From positions 1 to 64,000 of the forward strand of contig WGCY01000049.1 in NCBI GenBank assembly GCA_015493525.1: a stretch of DNA of 64,000 bases, read 5' to 3'. The notes under the pieces are model-generated. The model did not search any database. It was not told the origin of the DNA and was given only the letters and a program-made list of their open reading frames with translations. Shown one piece after another: positions 48,362-57,990 of this stretch. The position numbers and the translations under genes are program-made. Source of the stretch: Bacteroidales bacterium (GTDB taxonomy: Bacteria; Bacteroidota; Bacteroidia; Bacteroidales; F082). Every line of letters starts with the position of its first letter. Positions within the stretch are counted from its first letter, which is position 1.

Positions 48362-50530
48362 TTACATCACAAACCGCCAGATGAGTTTAACCTGAATGGT
48401 GGTATATTTTGTGTCAAACTTGTGCTGCTGTGTATCGTATCCCTGGTTGACCACAAAATAAAGATTGGTGCCCGGTTTTGGAATCCAGTTAACCCGAAAA
48501 TTCATAAGCATCTCATTCTGTTCATTGTTCCACTGGGCAAAAACAGAGCCGAATAAATCGGGGTTAACGGCAAAATCGACACGGCTGCTCAATTCGTGGA
48601 CCACAAAATCGCCTCCAGGCAAAAAGACGTTCTGATGGGTATAATTGGCATTAAAACGAAGGTGTTTCGACACCTGCCAGTTGACAGAACCGGAGAGTAC
48701 GGTGCGGTTTCCATCATAAAAGCCGCCCCAGTTTGAAAAGAATTCCGCATAGACTTTTCGTCCGCGGTAAGTGGCAAACTGCAACTCCCAGTCTGTAAAC
48801 CAATATTCGCCCTGCGGAATAATAATGTTACCGTAAATATTAAAATCTTCGGTGAGGTTTTCTGCTTTCCGCTGGATATTAAATTCAAAATATTCTCCAC
48901 TGCGGGTAGTAAAGCCCAAAGGCCTGAATTCCGACCAAAACGACTGTAATTTATGGGTAACATCGTCCACATACCAGTTAAAGTCAAAGAGCTTAAAGAC
49001 AAATTGCTGAATAAAATGGAGGTGTCTTTTAGGCCGCGGTTTGATCCTCAAATCGGCATTATACATTTGGTAAGCCCGTCTGCGTTGGTAACCCACTTCC
49101 GGATTGAAGCCTTCGCCCGAGCGGTCCCATACGGCTGAGAAATCGATGAAATCGTTGGGATAATCAAAAAACAGCCGGCTGGCAAGGCCTGTTTTCTGTG
49201 TCCGGTCAGAAGTATAACTTTGCGCCAGTGCACCGCCAAAAGAGATATTTTTATCCCCGTGGAAATGGGAGTTAAAATAATTAAAATCAGCACCGTACAC
49301 AAAATTTTGATGGCCGGGTTCCAATTTACTCACGGCAATTATCCCCACACTCGATTCTTTCAAAACATCCTGTTTCACCCTGACAACCGAGTAGTTGGTA
49401 GCCGGAAGCGTATCTTTTCGGGCTGTTTCGATACTCATGGCACCGATGGAAGTATTTCCGGTTTTTCCCATGACCCGGGCACCGGCAATAATCGGGACAA
49501 TGGAGTTATCGGGGGCCAGGCCAATCCTTCGCGAATAAAACGGTTGTGTGCTGTGTCCCAAGCCGAAGTTAAAATAGTTTTTCCCTTCCAGAAAAAACTC
49601 TCGTTTTTCAGGATAATAAAGCGAAAACCGCGTAAGGTTTACCTGCATTTGATCCGATTCCACCTGGGCAAAATCTGTATTTATGGTCAAATTCAGTTTC
49701 AGTGTGGGAGAAATCAGGTAATTTACATCACCGCCCACATTCCATTTGAACTGAGGTTTTTCATCTTTTTTCATCTCCAGGCCGGTGATGCCATAAGGTT
49801 TTAACTCAATGAGCGATGTTTTGCTTTTTCCGGAAATCCCTGTCAGGAAGCCCGCATTGGAAACTTGTCTTATGTCCGAATTTCTCGACCATCCCTGCCA
49901 GTCGTCCTGTTCGCGTTTGCGCCGGATATTTCGTTCAAAATTGATACCCCAGACCTGTTTTTTCCCTTTGGTAAACCGCAGCGTCGAAAACGGAATTTCA
50001 AATTCGGCAAACCATCCCTGTGCCGTGCGGGTAGTTTTCACATTCCAGACGCCATCCCATGAGGCGTTGTTACTTTGCCCGTTTTGCGAAACGAGTATGT
50101 CTGTACGTGCTGCATTTGGGTTGGTAATAAACAGATATCCATTGCGTTTATCCCCGTAGGTATCAATAACAACCTGAAAATTATCGTCTGTTCCCGGATT
50201 AAAATCACGTTTCATCTGACTGGCAACAATTTTATCCGGATGGTCATCGTAACACCATACTCCCACGTAAAGATTTTTGGCATCATACAAAACGGCCACC
50301 TCCGTACGTTCAGTGGTCGGTTGGCCTTCGTGCAACTCGCGCTGGGTAAAGTTAGAAACCTTTCGGGCCTGTTGCCAGGCGGGTTCGTCCAACTGTCCGT
50401 CCAGTTTGACAGGTTGCTGAATTGGCAAAGCATGTATCGTATCAGGTTGCGAATGTTGTGCAGAGACCTGTCCTGCAGAGAACAGAAATACCATGCCAAA
50501 AAACAAAACAGCCTTAAATGAAGAAAACAT
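48362..50530 (-). CDS. DUF5916 domain-containing protein with CBM9-like N-terminus
   Basis: QPVKLDGQLDEPAWQQARKVSNFTQ, DDHPDKIVASQMKRD, FTPGTDDNF-like motif, LFFDYPNDFIDFSAVWDRSGEGFNPEVGYQRR. Confidence 0.85.
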   Translation of the reverse strand: MFSSFKAVLFFGMVFLFSAGQVSAQHSQPDTIHALPIQQPVKLDGQLDEPAWQQARKVSNFTQRELHEGQPTTERTEVAVLYDAKNLYVGVWCYDDHPDKIVASQMKRDFNPGTDDNFQVVIDTYGDKRNGYLFITNPNAARTDILVSQNGQSNNASWDGVWNVKTTRTAQGWFAEFEIPFSTLRFTKGKKQVWGINFERNIRRKREQDDWQGWSRNSDIRQVSNAGFLTGISGKSKTSLIELKPYGITGLEMKKDEKPQFKWNVGGDVNYLISPTLKLNLTINTDFAQVESDQMQVNLTRFSLYYPEKREFFLEGKNYFNFGLGHSTQPFYSRRIGLAPDNSIVPIIAGARVMGKTGNTSIGAMSIETARKDTLPATNYSVVRVKQDVLKESSVGIIAVSKLEPGHQNFVYGADFNYFNSHFHGDKNISFGGALAQSYTSDRTQKTGLASRLFFDYPNDFIDFSAVWDRSGEGFNPEVGYQRRRAYQMYNADLRIKPRPKRHLHFIQQFVFKLFDFNWYVDDVTHKLQSFWSEFRPLGFTTRSGEYFEFNIQRKAENLTEDFNIYGNIIIPQGEYWFTDWELQFATYRGRKVYAEFFSNWGGFYDGNRTVLSGSVNWQVSKHLRFNANYTHQNVFLPGGDFVVHELSSRVDFAVNPDLFGSVFAQWNNEQNEMLMNFRVNWIPKPGTNLYFVVNQGYDTQQHKFDTKYTTIQVKLIWRFVM

Positions 50531-50637
50531 ACTTCCCCGGAATTTTAGAAAAGCAAAATTATAACATTGGCCTTTAAGGGCTTGTTTTACAAGCTAATTT
50601 AGTATTAATCCAGATTATTGACAACTCAAGACAGGAG

Positions 50638-52440
50638 CTACACCGTAATCCCCATTTTTTTCATAAGGAAGGTGGCATTCAGGTTTTGTGAAACGCCCTC
50701 TTTCAACCGGTAGTCAAACTGCAACTGGTCCTGTTCTATTTCAACTTCAAAGCGTTTGTTGATAACATTTTCGGGGAAATCTGCTGCCAGTTCGCCCAGG
50801 GTCAGGTCGTGCGTGGCAATAAGACCGGAAGCACCGAAACGGACAAACTGCCGGAGCAGGGCTTTGGAACCTTTTTGTTTGTCTTTGGAATTGGTACCCC
50901 GCAAAATCTCGTCGAGAATGATAAACAGCTTCTCCCCTTTCTCCAGCCGGACAATCATCTCTTTCAGCCTTTTCAACTCGGCGAAGAAATAAGATTCGCC
51001 ATCCTGTAACGAATCGGACATCTTGATACCGGTGAAAAGCTGTACCGGTGTGAAAACAAAACTGTCCGCCAAAACGGGGGCACCGGTCATGGCCAGCACA
51101 TAATTGATGCCGATGGTCCGCAGATAAGTACTTTTCCCGGCCATGTTGGCCCCTGTAACCACATGAAACCGGCCCCAGCCATCGATATCTACCGGATTGC
51201 CCACACACACTGCCGGGTCTAAAAACGGATGTTTCAGGTTTTTTCCCTTCACCCGAAAATCATCGGTAACAACCCGGGGAAACACGGCATCCGGATGTTG
51301 GAAAGCAAATCCGGCAAGTGAACAGAGTTCATCCACCTGTGCCAGCGTTTCCATCCACAGCGAAAGTGTTCGTCCGTATTGTCTTTTCCATTTTTCCAAA
51401 CGAATGCTTTGGCGGATGTCCCACAGAAAAAAGATGTTCAGAAAAAATCCGGCAACCATATTCAACCGATAGTCAAAAGCTTTTGAGATAACGGACAGCT
51501 TATGGACGGCCCTGAAGGCAGAAGTCTCACCTGCTACAAGCGTTTCCACCGCCTCTTTCATAATCTTGCAGCTAAATTCTTTCTCTTCTGTTTTTTCAAA
51601 AAGAGCAGCGTACTGCTCCAACAAGGCAGTCCTTTTGCCCAAATGTTCATACACTTTGTTGATTTGCGTCAGCTTGGGCCCCAGCACAGCCAATGGCAAC
51701 AACAAAAAAATCAAAAAGCCGCCAAAGGACAGCATGCCAAAAAGATTGAGGGCCAGAAGGCCAAGCCCCAGCAACGGGGTAACAACCAGCAACATCCTGT
51801 AAACAGGCTTGTTAAAAACCGTCTCCGTTGTCTTTGCCCAGTGCATTAAGCCGGCTGCCTTGTTTCTGTCTTTTTCTCCCGTGTTTCCCAGGGCCTGAAA
51901 AGCCTGCCGCCAGCGGGGCATTCCGGAAAGTTCGGCAATGGCTTCCTGCCGTGCTGTTATTTGCTTTTTTTGTTTCAACGGATACAACAATGTGAGTGCA
52001 AGATGTTCTCGGCCAATCTGTGTAGCACAGCGGTCAAGCAACTGAAAAAGCGACCGCTTCCCGAAAATATCAAGGTCTGCAACAAACGGATGGCTTGTCT
52101 CCATAAATTCCTGACAATCCGGCTGGTGTGAGGTGTCGCGCTTCAGCAGGCGCAGTTCATTTTCGTTGATTTGCAACAGGCTTTCCACCCATTTTTTCTG
52201 TTTGAAAAGGCGGATATGCCGGAAGACGAAAAAGCCAAACAACGAAAAGCCGGCAATGGCCACCACCAACAAACCGCTCAGTGAATGCCCGGCTGTGAGG
52301 TAGATGCCAATTACGGTAAGCAGGAACATCGAAATACGCAACGAAGCCACCCGCCGTATCTGCCGCTGCACCTGAGAGAGTTGCCGGCTGTATTGCCGAA
52401 CCTGTTCCTTAAAAAACTGTTGGGGATGTTGTTCTGCCAT
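50638..52440 (-). CDS. MutS-like ATPase with predicted transmembrane segments
   Basis: Domain V: VTGANMAGKSTYLRTIGINYVLAMTGAPV, IILDEILRGTNSKDKQKGS, GLIATHDLTLGELA; hydrophobic ISMFLLTVIGIYLTAGHSLSGLLVVAIAGFSLFGFFVF and LLVVTPLLGLGLLALNLFGMLSFGGFLIFLLLPLAVL. Confidence 0.88.
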   Translation of the reverse strand: MAEQHPQQFFKEQVRQYSRQLSQVQRQIRRVASLRISMFLLTVIGIYLTAGHSLSGLLVVAIAGFSLFGFFVFRHIRLFKQKKWVESLLQINENELRLLKRDTSHQPDCQEFMETSHPFVADLDIFGKRSLFQLLDRCATQIGREHLALTLLYPLKQKKQITARQEAIAELSGMPRWRQAFQALGNTGEKDRNKAAGLMHWAKTTETVFNKPVYRMLLVVTPLLGLGLLALNLFGMLSFGGFLIFLLLPLAVLGPKLTQINKVYEHLGKRTALLEQYAALFEKTEEKEFSCKIMKEAVETLVAGETSAFRAVHKLSVISKAFDYRLNMVAGFFLNIFFLWDIRQSIRLEKWKRQYGRTLSLWMETLAQVDELCSLAGFAFQHPDAVFPRVVTDDFRVKGKNLKHPFLDPAVCVGNPVDIDGWGRFHVVTGANMAGKSTYLRTIGINYVLAMTGAPVLADSFVFTPVQLFTGIKMSDSLQDGESYFFAELKRLKEMIVRLEKGEKLFIILDEILRGTNSKDKQKGSKALLRQFVRFGASGLIATHDLTLGELAADFPENVINKRFEVEIEQDQLQFDYRLKEGVSQNLNATFLMKKMGITV

Positions 52441-52537
52441 GGAAGAAATTTGTCTGCAAAATAACAGAATTATCCCATACCAACCCGCTTCGGGCATCCC
52501 GTACCGAAAATTTGGCGTTCAGGTATCCCCCATTCGT

Positions 52538-52568
52538 TTCGGGCATTTCCGCTTTAACTATGCCCGAA
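52538..52568. repeat. Degenerate TTCGGGCAT/ATGCCCGAA inverted repeat
   Basis: TTCGGGCAT (52538-52546) ... ATGCCCGAA (52560-52568); nearby CCGCTTCGGGCATCC resembles the mfd-flanking hairpins. Confidence 0.5.
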
Positions 52569-52776
52569 ATCGCACACTTGTGTAGGGAAGCCGAACACTT
52601 TACTCTTTCGGAAAAGAATGTACTTCCGGTAATAAATCTTGTCAAATGGTGATTATCAGCCAGTTCAAGATACCGGCACAGTTCATGACACGAATACTTC
52701 ACTATAAAAATGAAGAATAGCTTATGAGGATTACAGGCAAAAAACAGACAAGCCCATTCCAAAAATATATTAAGAA

Positions 52777-53508
52777 ATGATCAAGCTCGATAATATTCAT
52801 AAATCGTATCAGATGGGGAAAAACAACCTCCATGTTTTGAAAGGTATTCATTTGCATATCCGTGAGGGAGAGCTGGTTTCCATTATGGGATCTTCCGGAT
52901 CGGGAAAATCCACTTTGCTGAACATCCTCGGGATTCTCGACAGCTACGATGAGGGGAAATATCTCCTCGACAAAACCCTTATGGAAGGGCTGAACGAAAA
53001 AAAGGCGGCTTTTTACCGCAACAAAATGCTGGGGTTTGTTTTTCAGTCGTTCAACCTGATTCCTTTTAAAAACGCCATGGAAAATGTGGCGTTGCCTTTG
53101 TATTATCAAAAAGTTCCCCGCAAAAAGCGAAACAAAATAGCCCTGGAATATTTGGAAAAAATGGGACTCAGGCCCTGGGCCGAACATCTGCCCAACGAGC
53201 TTTCAGGCGGACAAAAACAGCGGCTGGCCATTGCCCGGGCCCTGATCTCGAACCCCAAAGTCATTCTTGCTGATGAGCCCACCGGTGCGCTTGACTCCAA
53301 AACATCCATGGAGGTCATGGAGCTGCTCCGCCAAATCAACGGCGAGGGAATTACCATGATTATTGTTACCCACGAACAGGATATTGCCGAGCAGACCGAC
53401 CGCATCATACACCTGAAAGATGGCCGTATAGAAAATGATGCCAGCGACTCCGAAGAGAGACAAAAAGTTTTTGAAACACTGGAAAAAGAAGAGGCATTAC
53501 AGGCATGA
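52777..53508 (+). CDS. ABC transporter ATP-binding protein (MacB/LolD type)
   Basis: GSSGSGKSTLLNILGILD, ELSGGQKQRLAIARALISNPKVILADEPTGALDSKTS. Confidence 0.95.
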   Translation: MIKLDNIHKSYQMGKNNLHVLKGIHLHIREGELVSIMGSSGSGKSTLLNILGILDSYDEGKYLLDKTLMEGLNEKKAAFYRNKMLGFVFQSFNLIPFKNAMENVALPLYYQKVPRKKRNKIALEYLEKMGLRPWAEHLPNELSGGQKQRLAIARALISNPKVILADEPTGALDSKTSMEVMELLRQINGEGITMIIVTHEQDIAEQTDRIIHLKDGRIENDASDSEERQKVFETLEKEEALQA

Positions 53509-54740
53509 TTATCGACAGAGATAAATGGCAGGAGATATTCAGTACCATCAACAAAAACAAGTTGCGTACTTTTCTAACAGGGTTCAGCGTGGCCTGGGGA
53601 ATCTTTATGCTGATTATTTTGTTGGGTTCAGGCCGTGGTTTGCAAAACGGTGTGCAACATCAGTTTGCCGACGATGCCACCAACAGTCTGTGGATCTATC
53701 AGGGGCTGACTACCAAACCTTTCCATGGGATGAATGCCGGACGGAAAATTCAGTTTACCAATACCGATTATACGCGTACAAAGCGGCTCGACAAACATAT
53801 CGACCACATTTCGGGACACTATTATGTGGGGAGCAAAACCATCAGCTACCAGTTCAATTACGGCTCCTACGATATCCGTGCGGTAAATCCCGGACACAAA
53901 TACATTGAGAATACCGACATTACCAAAGGTCGTTTTCTGAACCGCCTCGACATGGAACATTTCAGCAAAGTGGTGGTCATAGGTGATATTGTGCGCAAAG
54001 ACCTTTTTAAAAACGGTGAAAACCCGTTGGGAAAATATGTCAAAGTTGGTGATATTCCGTTTAAGGTGATTGGCGTTTTTAAAGATGCCGGCGGCAACGG
54101 TGAGATGCGAAAAGTCTATATTCCGGTAAGCACGGCACAAAGGGTCTTTAACGGAGGTAACAGGTTGAACCAGATTATGTTTACTGTCGGGAATGCCACA
54201 CTGGGCCAGACCAAGCAGATTGAAAAAGAGGTGCGTACAGAATTTGCCAAAGTGCACCATTTCGACCCCGCCGACCGTCGTGCCATCCGTATTTCAAACA
54301 ACCTCGATGAACACCAAAAGGTAATGAACCTCTTTCTTGGTATCCGGATTTTCATCTGGATTATCGGTATTGGTACCATCATTGCCGGCATTGTGGGTGT
54401 GAGCAATATTATGATGATTGTGGTGAAAGAACGTACCAAAGAAATTGGCATCCGCAAAGCACTCGGGGCTACGCCCAAATCTATTGTCGGGTTGATTTTG
54501 CTGGAATCGGTAATTATCACCAGCATGGCCGGTTACATTGGACTTATGGCCGGCGTGGGCCTGCTGGAACTGATAAACAAATACATGCCGCCTTCCGACT
54601 TTTTCAGAAATCCCGAAGCCAACCTCTCCATTGCCCTGACAGCCATGGTCCTGTTGGTAATTGCCGGAGCCATTGCCGGATTTATCCCGGCCAAAAAAGC
54701 CGCCTCCATAAAACCCATTGAAGCTTTGCGGGACGAATGA
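53505..54740 (+). CDS. ABC transporter permease (MacB/FtsX family)
   Basis: FLTGFSVAWGIFMLIILLGSGRGLQNG, VGVSNIMMIVVKERTKEIGIRKALGATP, IPAKKAASIKPIEALRDE. Confidence 0.94.
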   Translation: MIIDRDKWQEIFSTINKNKLRTFLTGFSVAWGIFMLIILLGSGRGLQNGVQHQFADDATNSLWIYQGLTTKPFHGMNAGRKIQFTNTDYTRTKRLDKHIDHISGHYYVGSKTISYQFNYGSYDIRAVNPGHKYIENTDITKGRFLNRLDMEHFSKVVVIGDIVRKDLFKNGENPLGKYVKVGDIPFKVIGVFKDAGGNGEMRKVYIPVSTAQRVFNGGNRLNQIMFTVGNATLGQTKQIEKEVRTEFAKVHHFDPADRRAIRISNNLDEHQKVMNLFLGIRIFIWIIGIGTIIAGIVGVSNIMMIVVKERTKEIGIRKALGATPKSIVGLILLESVIITSMAGYIGLMAGVGLLELINKYMPPSDFFRNPEANLSIALTAMVLLVIAGAIAGFIPAKKAASIKPIEALRDE

Positions 54741-54796
54741 GGAACGAGGAACGAGGAATGAAAAATGAAGAATGAAGAATGAAGAAGGGATGAGGA

Positions 54797-54969
54797 GACG
54801 AAGAGAAATTGAGAAGTTGAAAAATGAAAAATAGAAAGATTGACAACCGTTTAACAATGAATGACAACTGTTTGACAATGAATGACAATTGCCCGACAAC
54901 TGTCTGACAATGAATGACAATTGCCTGACAACCGTCTGACAACACAGCGAATGACAAATTAACAAATGA
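54797..54969. repeat. Modular 10/11-nt repeat element, copy A
   Basis: Leader GACGAAGAGAAATTGAGAAGTTGA...; core GACAACCGTTT|AACAATGAAT|GACAACTGTTT|GACAATGAAT|GACAATTGCCC|GACAACTGTCT|GACAATGAAT|GACAATTGCCT|GACAACCGTCT; tail GACAACACAGCGAATGACAAATTAACAAATGA. Confidence 0.88.
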
Positions 54970-54989
54970 CGAAATGACCATTACCAACC

Positions 54990-56258
54990 ATGAAGATATT
55001 TGATTTAGACAACTGGCAGGAGATTTGGACAGCGTTGAAAAAGAATCCGGTGAGAACTTTTTTCACGGCTTTCGGCGTATTTTGGGGCATCTTCATGTTG
55101 GTGGTTATGCTTGGGTCGGGAAAAGGGCTGCAAAATGCCGTTTATCAGGGTTTTGGCGACTTTGCTACCAACAGCTTTTTCATGTGGGCACAAAAGACAT
55201 CCATGCCTTACCAGGGATTCAAAAGGGGCAGAAGTTTCAATTTTACCAACAGCGACATTGAAGCCATAAAAAAGAATGTTTCTGAAGTGAAACTGGTGGC
55301 CCCCCGGCTTCAGGGTGGTGGTTACCGTGGTGCCAGCAATGTGGTACGCGGAAAAGAATCAGGGGGTTACACCATTTATGGCGACTATCCCGATTTTATG
55401 AAAATAGACCCTGTTGACATACTCTCCGGTCGTTTCATCAACCTGAACGATGTGCGCAAATACCGCAAGGTAGCAGTCATTGGCAAAGATGTGGTGAACG
55501 GACTTTTCAAAAACGGCGAAAAACCCATCGGGAAATATATTCGTGTACAGGGAGTCTATTTTGAGGTCATCGGAACTTTTAAATCAAAGAAAAAGGGCGG
55601 GCGGGCTGACCGCGACAACAACAGTATTTTCCTGCCGTTTTCCAGTATGCAACGGACCTTTAACTACGGAAACAAAGTTTTCTGGTTTGCCATCACCTCG
55701 CAGGACAATGTGCCTGCTTCCGTTACCGAGGCAAAAGTAATTGCCCTTATGAAAAAAATCCATCACATCAACCCCAAAGACACACAGGCCATTGGCCATT
55801 TTAATGTGGAGAAAGAGTTTAAAAAAATGTCGGGATTGTTTACCGGTATCAACGGCCTCATATGGATTGTAGGCGTGGGAACATTGCTGGCCGGTATTAT
55901 TGGCGTTTCCAATATTATGTTGATTATTGTGAAAGAGCGTACCCGCGAAATAGGCGTAAAACGCGCCCTCGGTGCCACACCCATGAACATTATTTCGCAG
56001 ATTATCCTGGAGTCGGTAACTCTCACTACCGTAGCTGGTTATGTGGGACTGGTGGTGGGTGTCAGCCTGCTTTCGCTCATCGATAAAATTATGGTGAAAA
56101 GCGGTGCCAGTTCGCAGTTCTTTCTGCACCCGGAAGTCAATTTCCATGTGGCATTGACCGCTTTGGGCGTATTGGTAATTTCCGGCATCCTGGCAGGGCT
56201 AATCCCGGCCAAACGTGCCGTAAGCATAAAGCCGGTGGAGGCATTAAGGGACGAGTGA
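54990..56258 (+). CDS. ABC transporter permease (MacB/FtsX family)
   Basis: FFTAFGVFWGIFMLVVMLGSGKGLQNAV, VGVSNIMLIIVKERTREIGVKRALGATP, IPAKRAVSIKPVEALRDE. Confidence 0.94.
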   Translation: MKIFDLDNWQEIWTALKKNPVRTFFTAFGVFWGIFMLVVMLGSGKGLQNAVYQGFGDFATNSFFMWAQKTSMPYQGFKRGRSFNFTNSDIEAIKKNVSEVKLVAPRLQGGGYRGASNVVRGKESGGYTIYGDYPDFMKIDPVDILSGRFINLNDVRKYRKVAVIGKDVVNGLFKNGEKPIGKYIRVQGVYFEVIGTFKSKKKGGRADRDNNSIFLPFSSMQRTFNYGNKVFWFAITSQDNVPASVTEAKVIALMKKIHHINPKDTQAIGHFNVEKEFKKMSGLFTGINGLIWIVGVGTLLAGIIGVSNIMLIIVKERTREIGVKRALGATPMNIISQIILESVTLTTVAGYVGLVVGVSLLSLIDKIMVKSGASSQFFLHPEVNFHVALTALGVLVISGILAGLIPAKRAVSIKPVEALRDE

Positions 56259-56309
56259 GGAATGAGGAACGATGAATGAAGAATAGACGAAGAGATGAAG
56301 AGATGAAGA

Positions 56310-56484
56310 GACGAAGAGAAGTTGAGAAATGAAAAATAGAAAGATAGACAAACTATTCAACAATGAATGACAATTGCCTGACAATGAATGACAATGAATA
56401 ACAACTGCCTGACAATGAATAACAACCGTTTAATAATGAATGACAACCGTCTGACAGCGCAGCAAATGACAAATTAACAAATGA
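56310..56484. repeat. Modular 10/11-nt repeat element, copy B
   Basis: Leader GACGAAGAGAAGTTGAGAAATGAAAAATAGAAAGAT; GACAATTGCCT/GACAATGAAT core; tail GACAGCGCAGCAAATGACAAATTAACAAATGA. Confidence 0.85.
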
Positions 56485-56498
56485 TGAAGAAACAAAGG

Positions 56499-56703
56499 GA
56501 CGAAGAGAAATTGAGAAGTTGAGAAATGCGAGATAAAAATATTGACAACTGTTCAACGATGAATGACAATGATTGACAACCGTCTGACAATGATTGACAA
56601 CCGTCTGACAATGATTGACAACCGTTTGACAATGAATGACAACTGTTTGACAATTGCCTGACAACCGTCTGACAGCACAGCAAATGACAAATTATCAAAA
56701 TAG
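56499..56703. repeat. Modular 10/11-nt repeat element, copy C
   Basis: Leader GACGAAGAGAAATTGAGAAGTTGAGAAATG; core alternating GACAATGATT (10) and GACAACCGTCT (11); tail GACAGCACAGCAAATGACAAATTA. Confidence 0.88.
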
Positions 56704-56729
56704 TATAAAACAATAAAATAGCACAAAAC

Positions 56730-57812
56730 ATGAAGACGTTTTTTAAAATTCTAGTGATTATTATCATTTTGGGTGTTTTCGGATATACCCTTTACTACTT
56801 GTGGGACAAATCAAAAGAGAAACCCGTCGTTTACAAAACAGAAACACCGTTTGTTACCAATATTATCAAGAAGACCGTAGCCACAGGTTCGGTGGTCCCC
56901 CGAAAAGAGATTGATATCAAACCTGTTGTTTCCGGCATCATTTCTTCCCTCTATGTGCAGGAAGGCCAAATGGTGAAGAAAGGAGATTTGATTGCCAAAA
57001 TCCGGCTGATTCCCAATATGATCAACCTGAACAACGCCGTTTCGCGGGTTGACCAAGCTAAAATTAACCTGAAAGAAGCCAAGCGCAATTACGACCGTCA
57101 GCACGAGCTGCTGGTAAAAGGGGTAATTGCCCAGTCTGATTTTGATGCTGTGGAGACCAAATACAGCATTGCCCAGGAAGAGTTGCAAACGGCAAAAGAA
57201 AACCTGCAACTCATCAAAGAAGGACAAATCAAGAAAAAAGGTGCGCCTACCAACACGCTGGTCCGCTCTACCATTTCGGGTATGGTGCTGGACATACCGG
57301 TAGAAATCGGCAATCAGGTCATAGAAGCCAATAACTTCAACGCGGGAACTACCATCGCCACCGTGGCCGATATGAACGACATGATTTTCAAAGGAAAAAT
57401 CGATGAAACGGAAGTGGGAAAAATAAGGGTAGGTATGCCGCTGATTCTTACTATCGGGGCCATCGACAATGCCAAATTTGATGCTGTTCTTACCAAAATC
57501 GCCCCCAAAGGTGTGGAGGAAAACGGTGCCATTCAGTTTGAGATACAGGCCGATGTAAAATTAAAGAAAAATCAGTTTATCCGATCGGGGTACAGTGCCA
57601 ATGCCGATATTGTGTTGCAACGTGCCGATAAGGTGCTGGCCGTACCGGAAGGGTTGTTACATTTTGAAGGCGACTCGACCACTTACGTGGAAGTGGAAAC
57701 CGCCCCGCAGGTATTTAAAAAACAGGTAATAAAAACGGGAATATCAGATGGTATTAACATTCAGGTACTCTCCGGTCTGAAAAAAGGCACAAAGATAAAA
57801 GTGCCGAAATAG
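56730..57812 (+). CDS. Efflux transporter periplasmic adaptor (MacA/HlyD family)
   Basis: N-terminal TM, VATGSVVPRKEIDIKPVVSGIISSLYVQEGQMVKKGDLIAKI, coiled coil, VLSGLKKGTKIKVPK. Confidence 0.93.
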   Translation: MKTFFKILVIIIILGVFGYTLYYLWDKSKEKPVVYKTETPFVTNIIKKTVATGSVVPRKEIDIKPVVSGIISSLYVQEGQMVKKGDLIAKIRLIPNMINLNNAVSRVDQAKINLKEAKRNYDRQHELLVKGVIAQSDFDAVETKYSIAQEELQTAKENLQLIKEGQIKKKGAPTNTLVRSTISGMVLDIPVEIGNQVIEANNFNAGTTIATVADMNDMIFKGKIDETEVGKIRVGMPLILTIGAIDNAKFDAVLTKIAPKGVEENGAIQFEIQADVKLKKNQFIRSGYSANADIVLQRADKVLAVPEGLLHFEGDSTTYVEVETAPQVFKKQVIKTGISDGINIQVLSGLKKGTKIKVPK

Positions 57813-57990
57813 GCGGCTGTCCGCATGGGCTGTCCATTTTAGACAAATTACCGTCCAAAAACGAACACTCTTCTTTTCGCCTGTTTTTGAATAATGAAAC
57901 AACTGTTTGCAATTCAGTATATTCCGTTTTGTGGAACAATTTGTGTAAATTTGTAAAGATTTTTTAAATGTCTCACCAATTAAATTTAAA

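Noticed and set aside
54740-56730. Insertion sequence remnants between ABC genes
   Set aside because: No transposase fragments or terminal inverted repeats; the content is tandem units with a conserved leader and tail.
52777-57812. Antibiotic or bacteriocin export island
   Set aside because: ATPase, two FtsX-type permeases and an adaptor are a common MacAB-like arrangement; no precursor peptide or modification gene is nearby.
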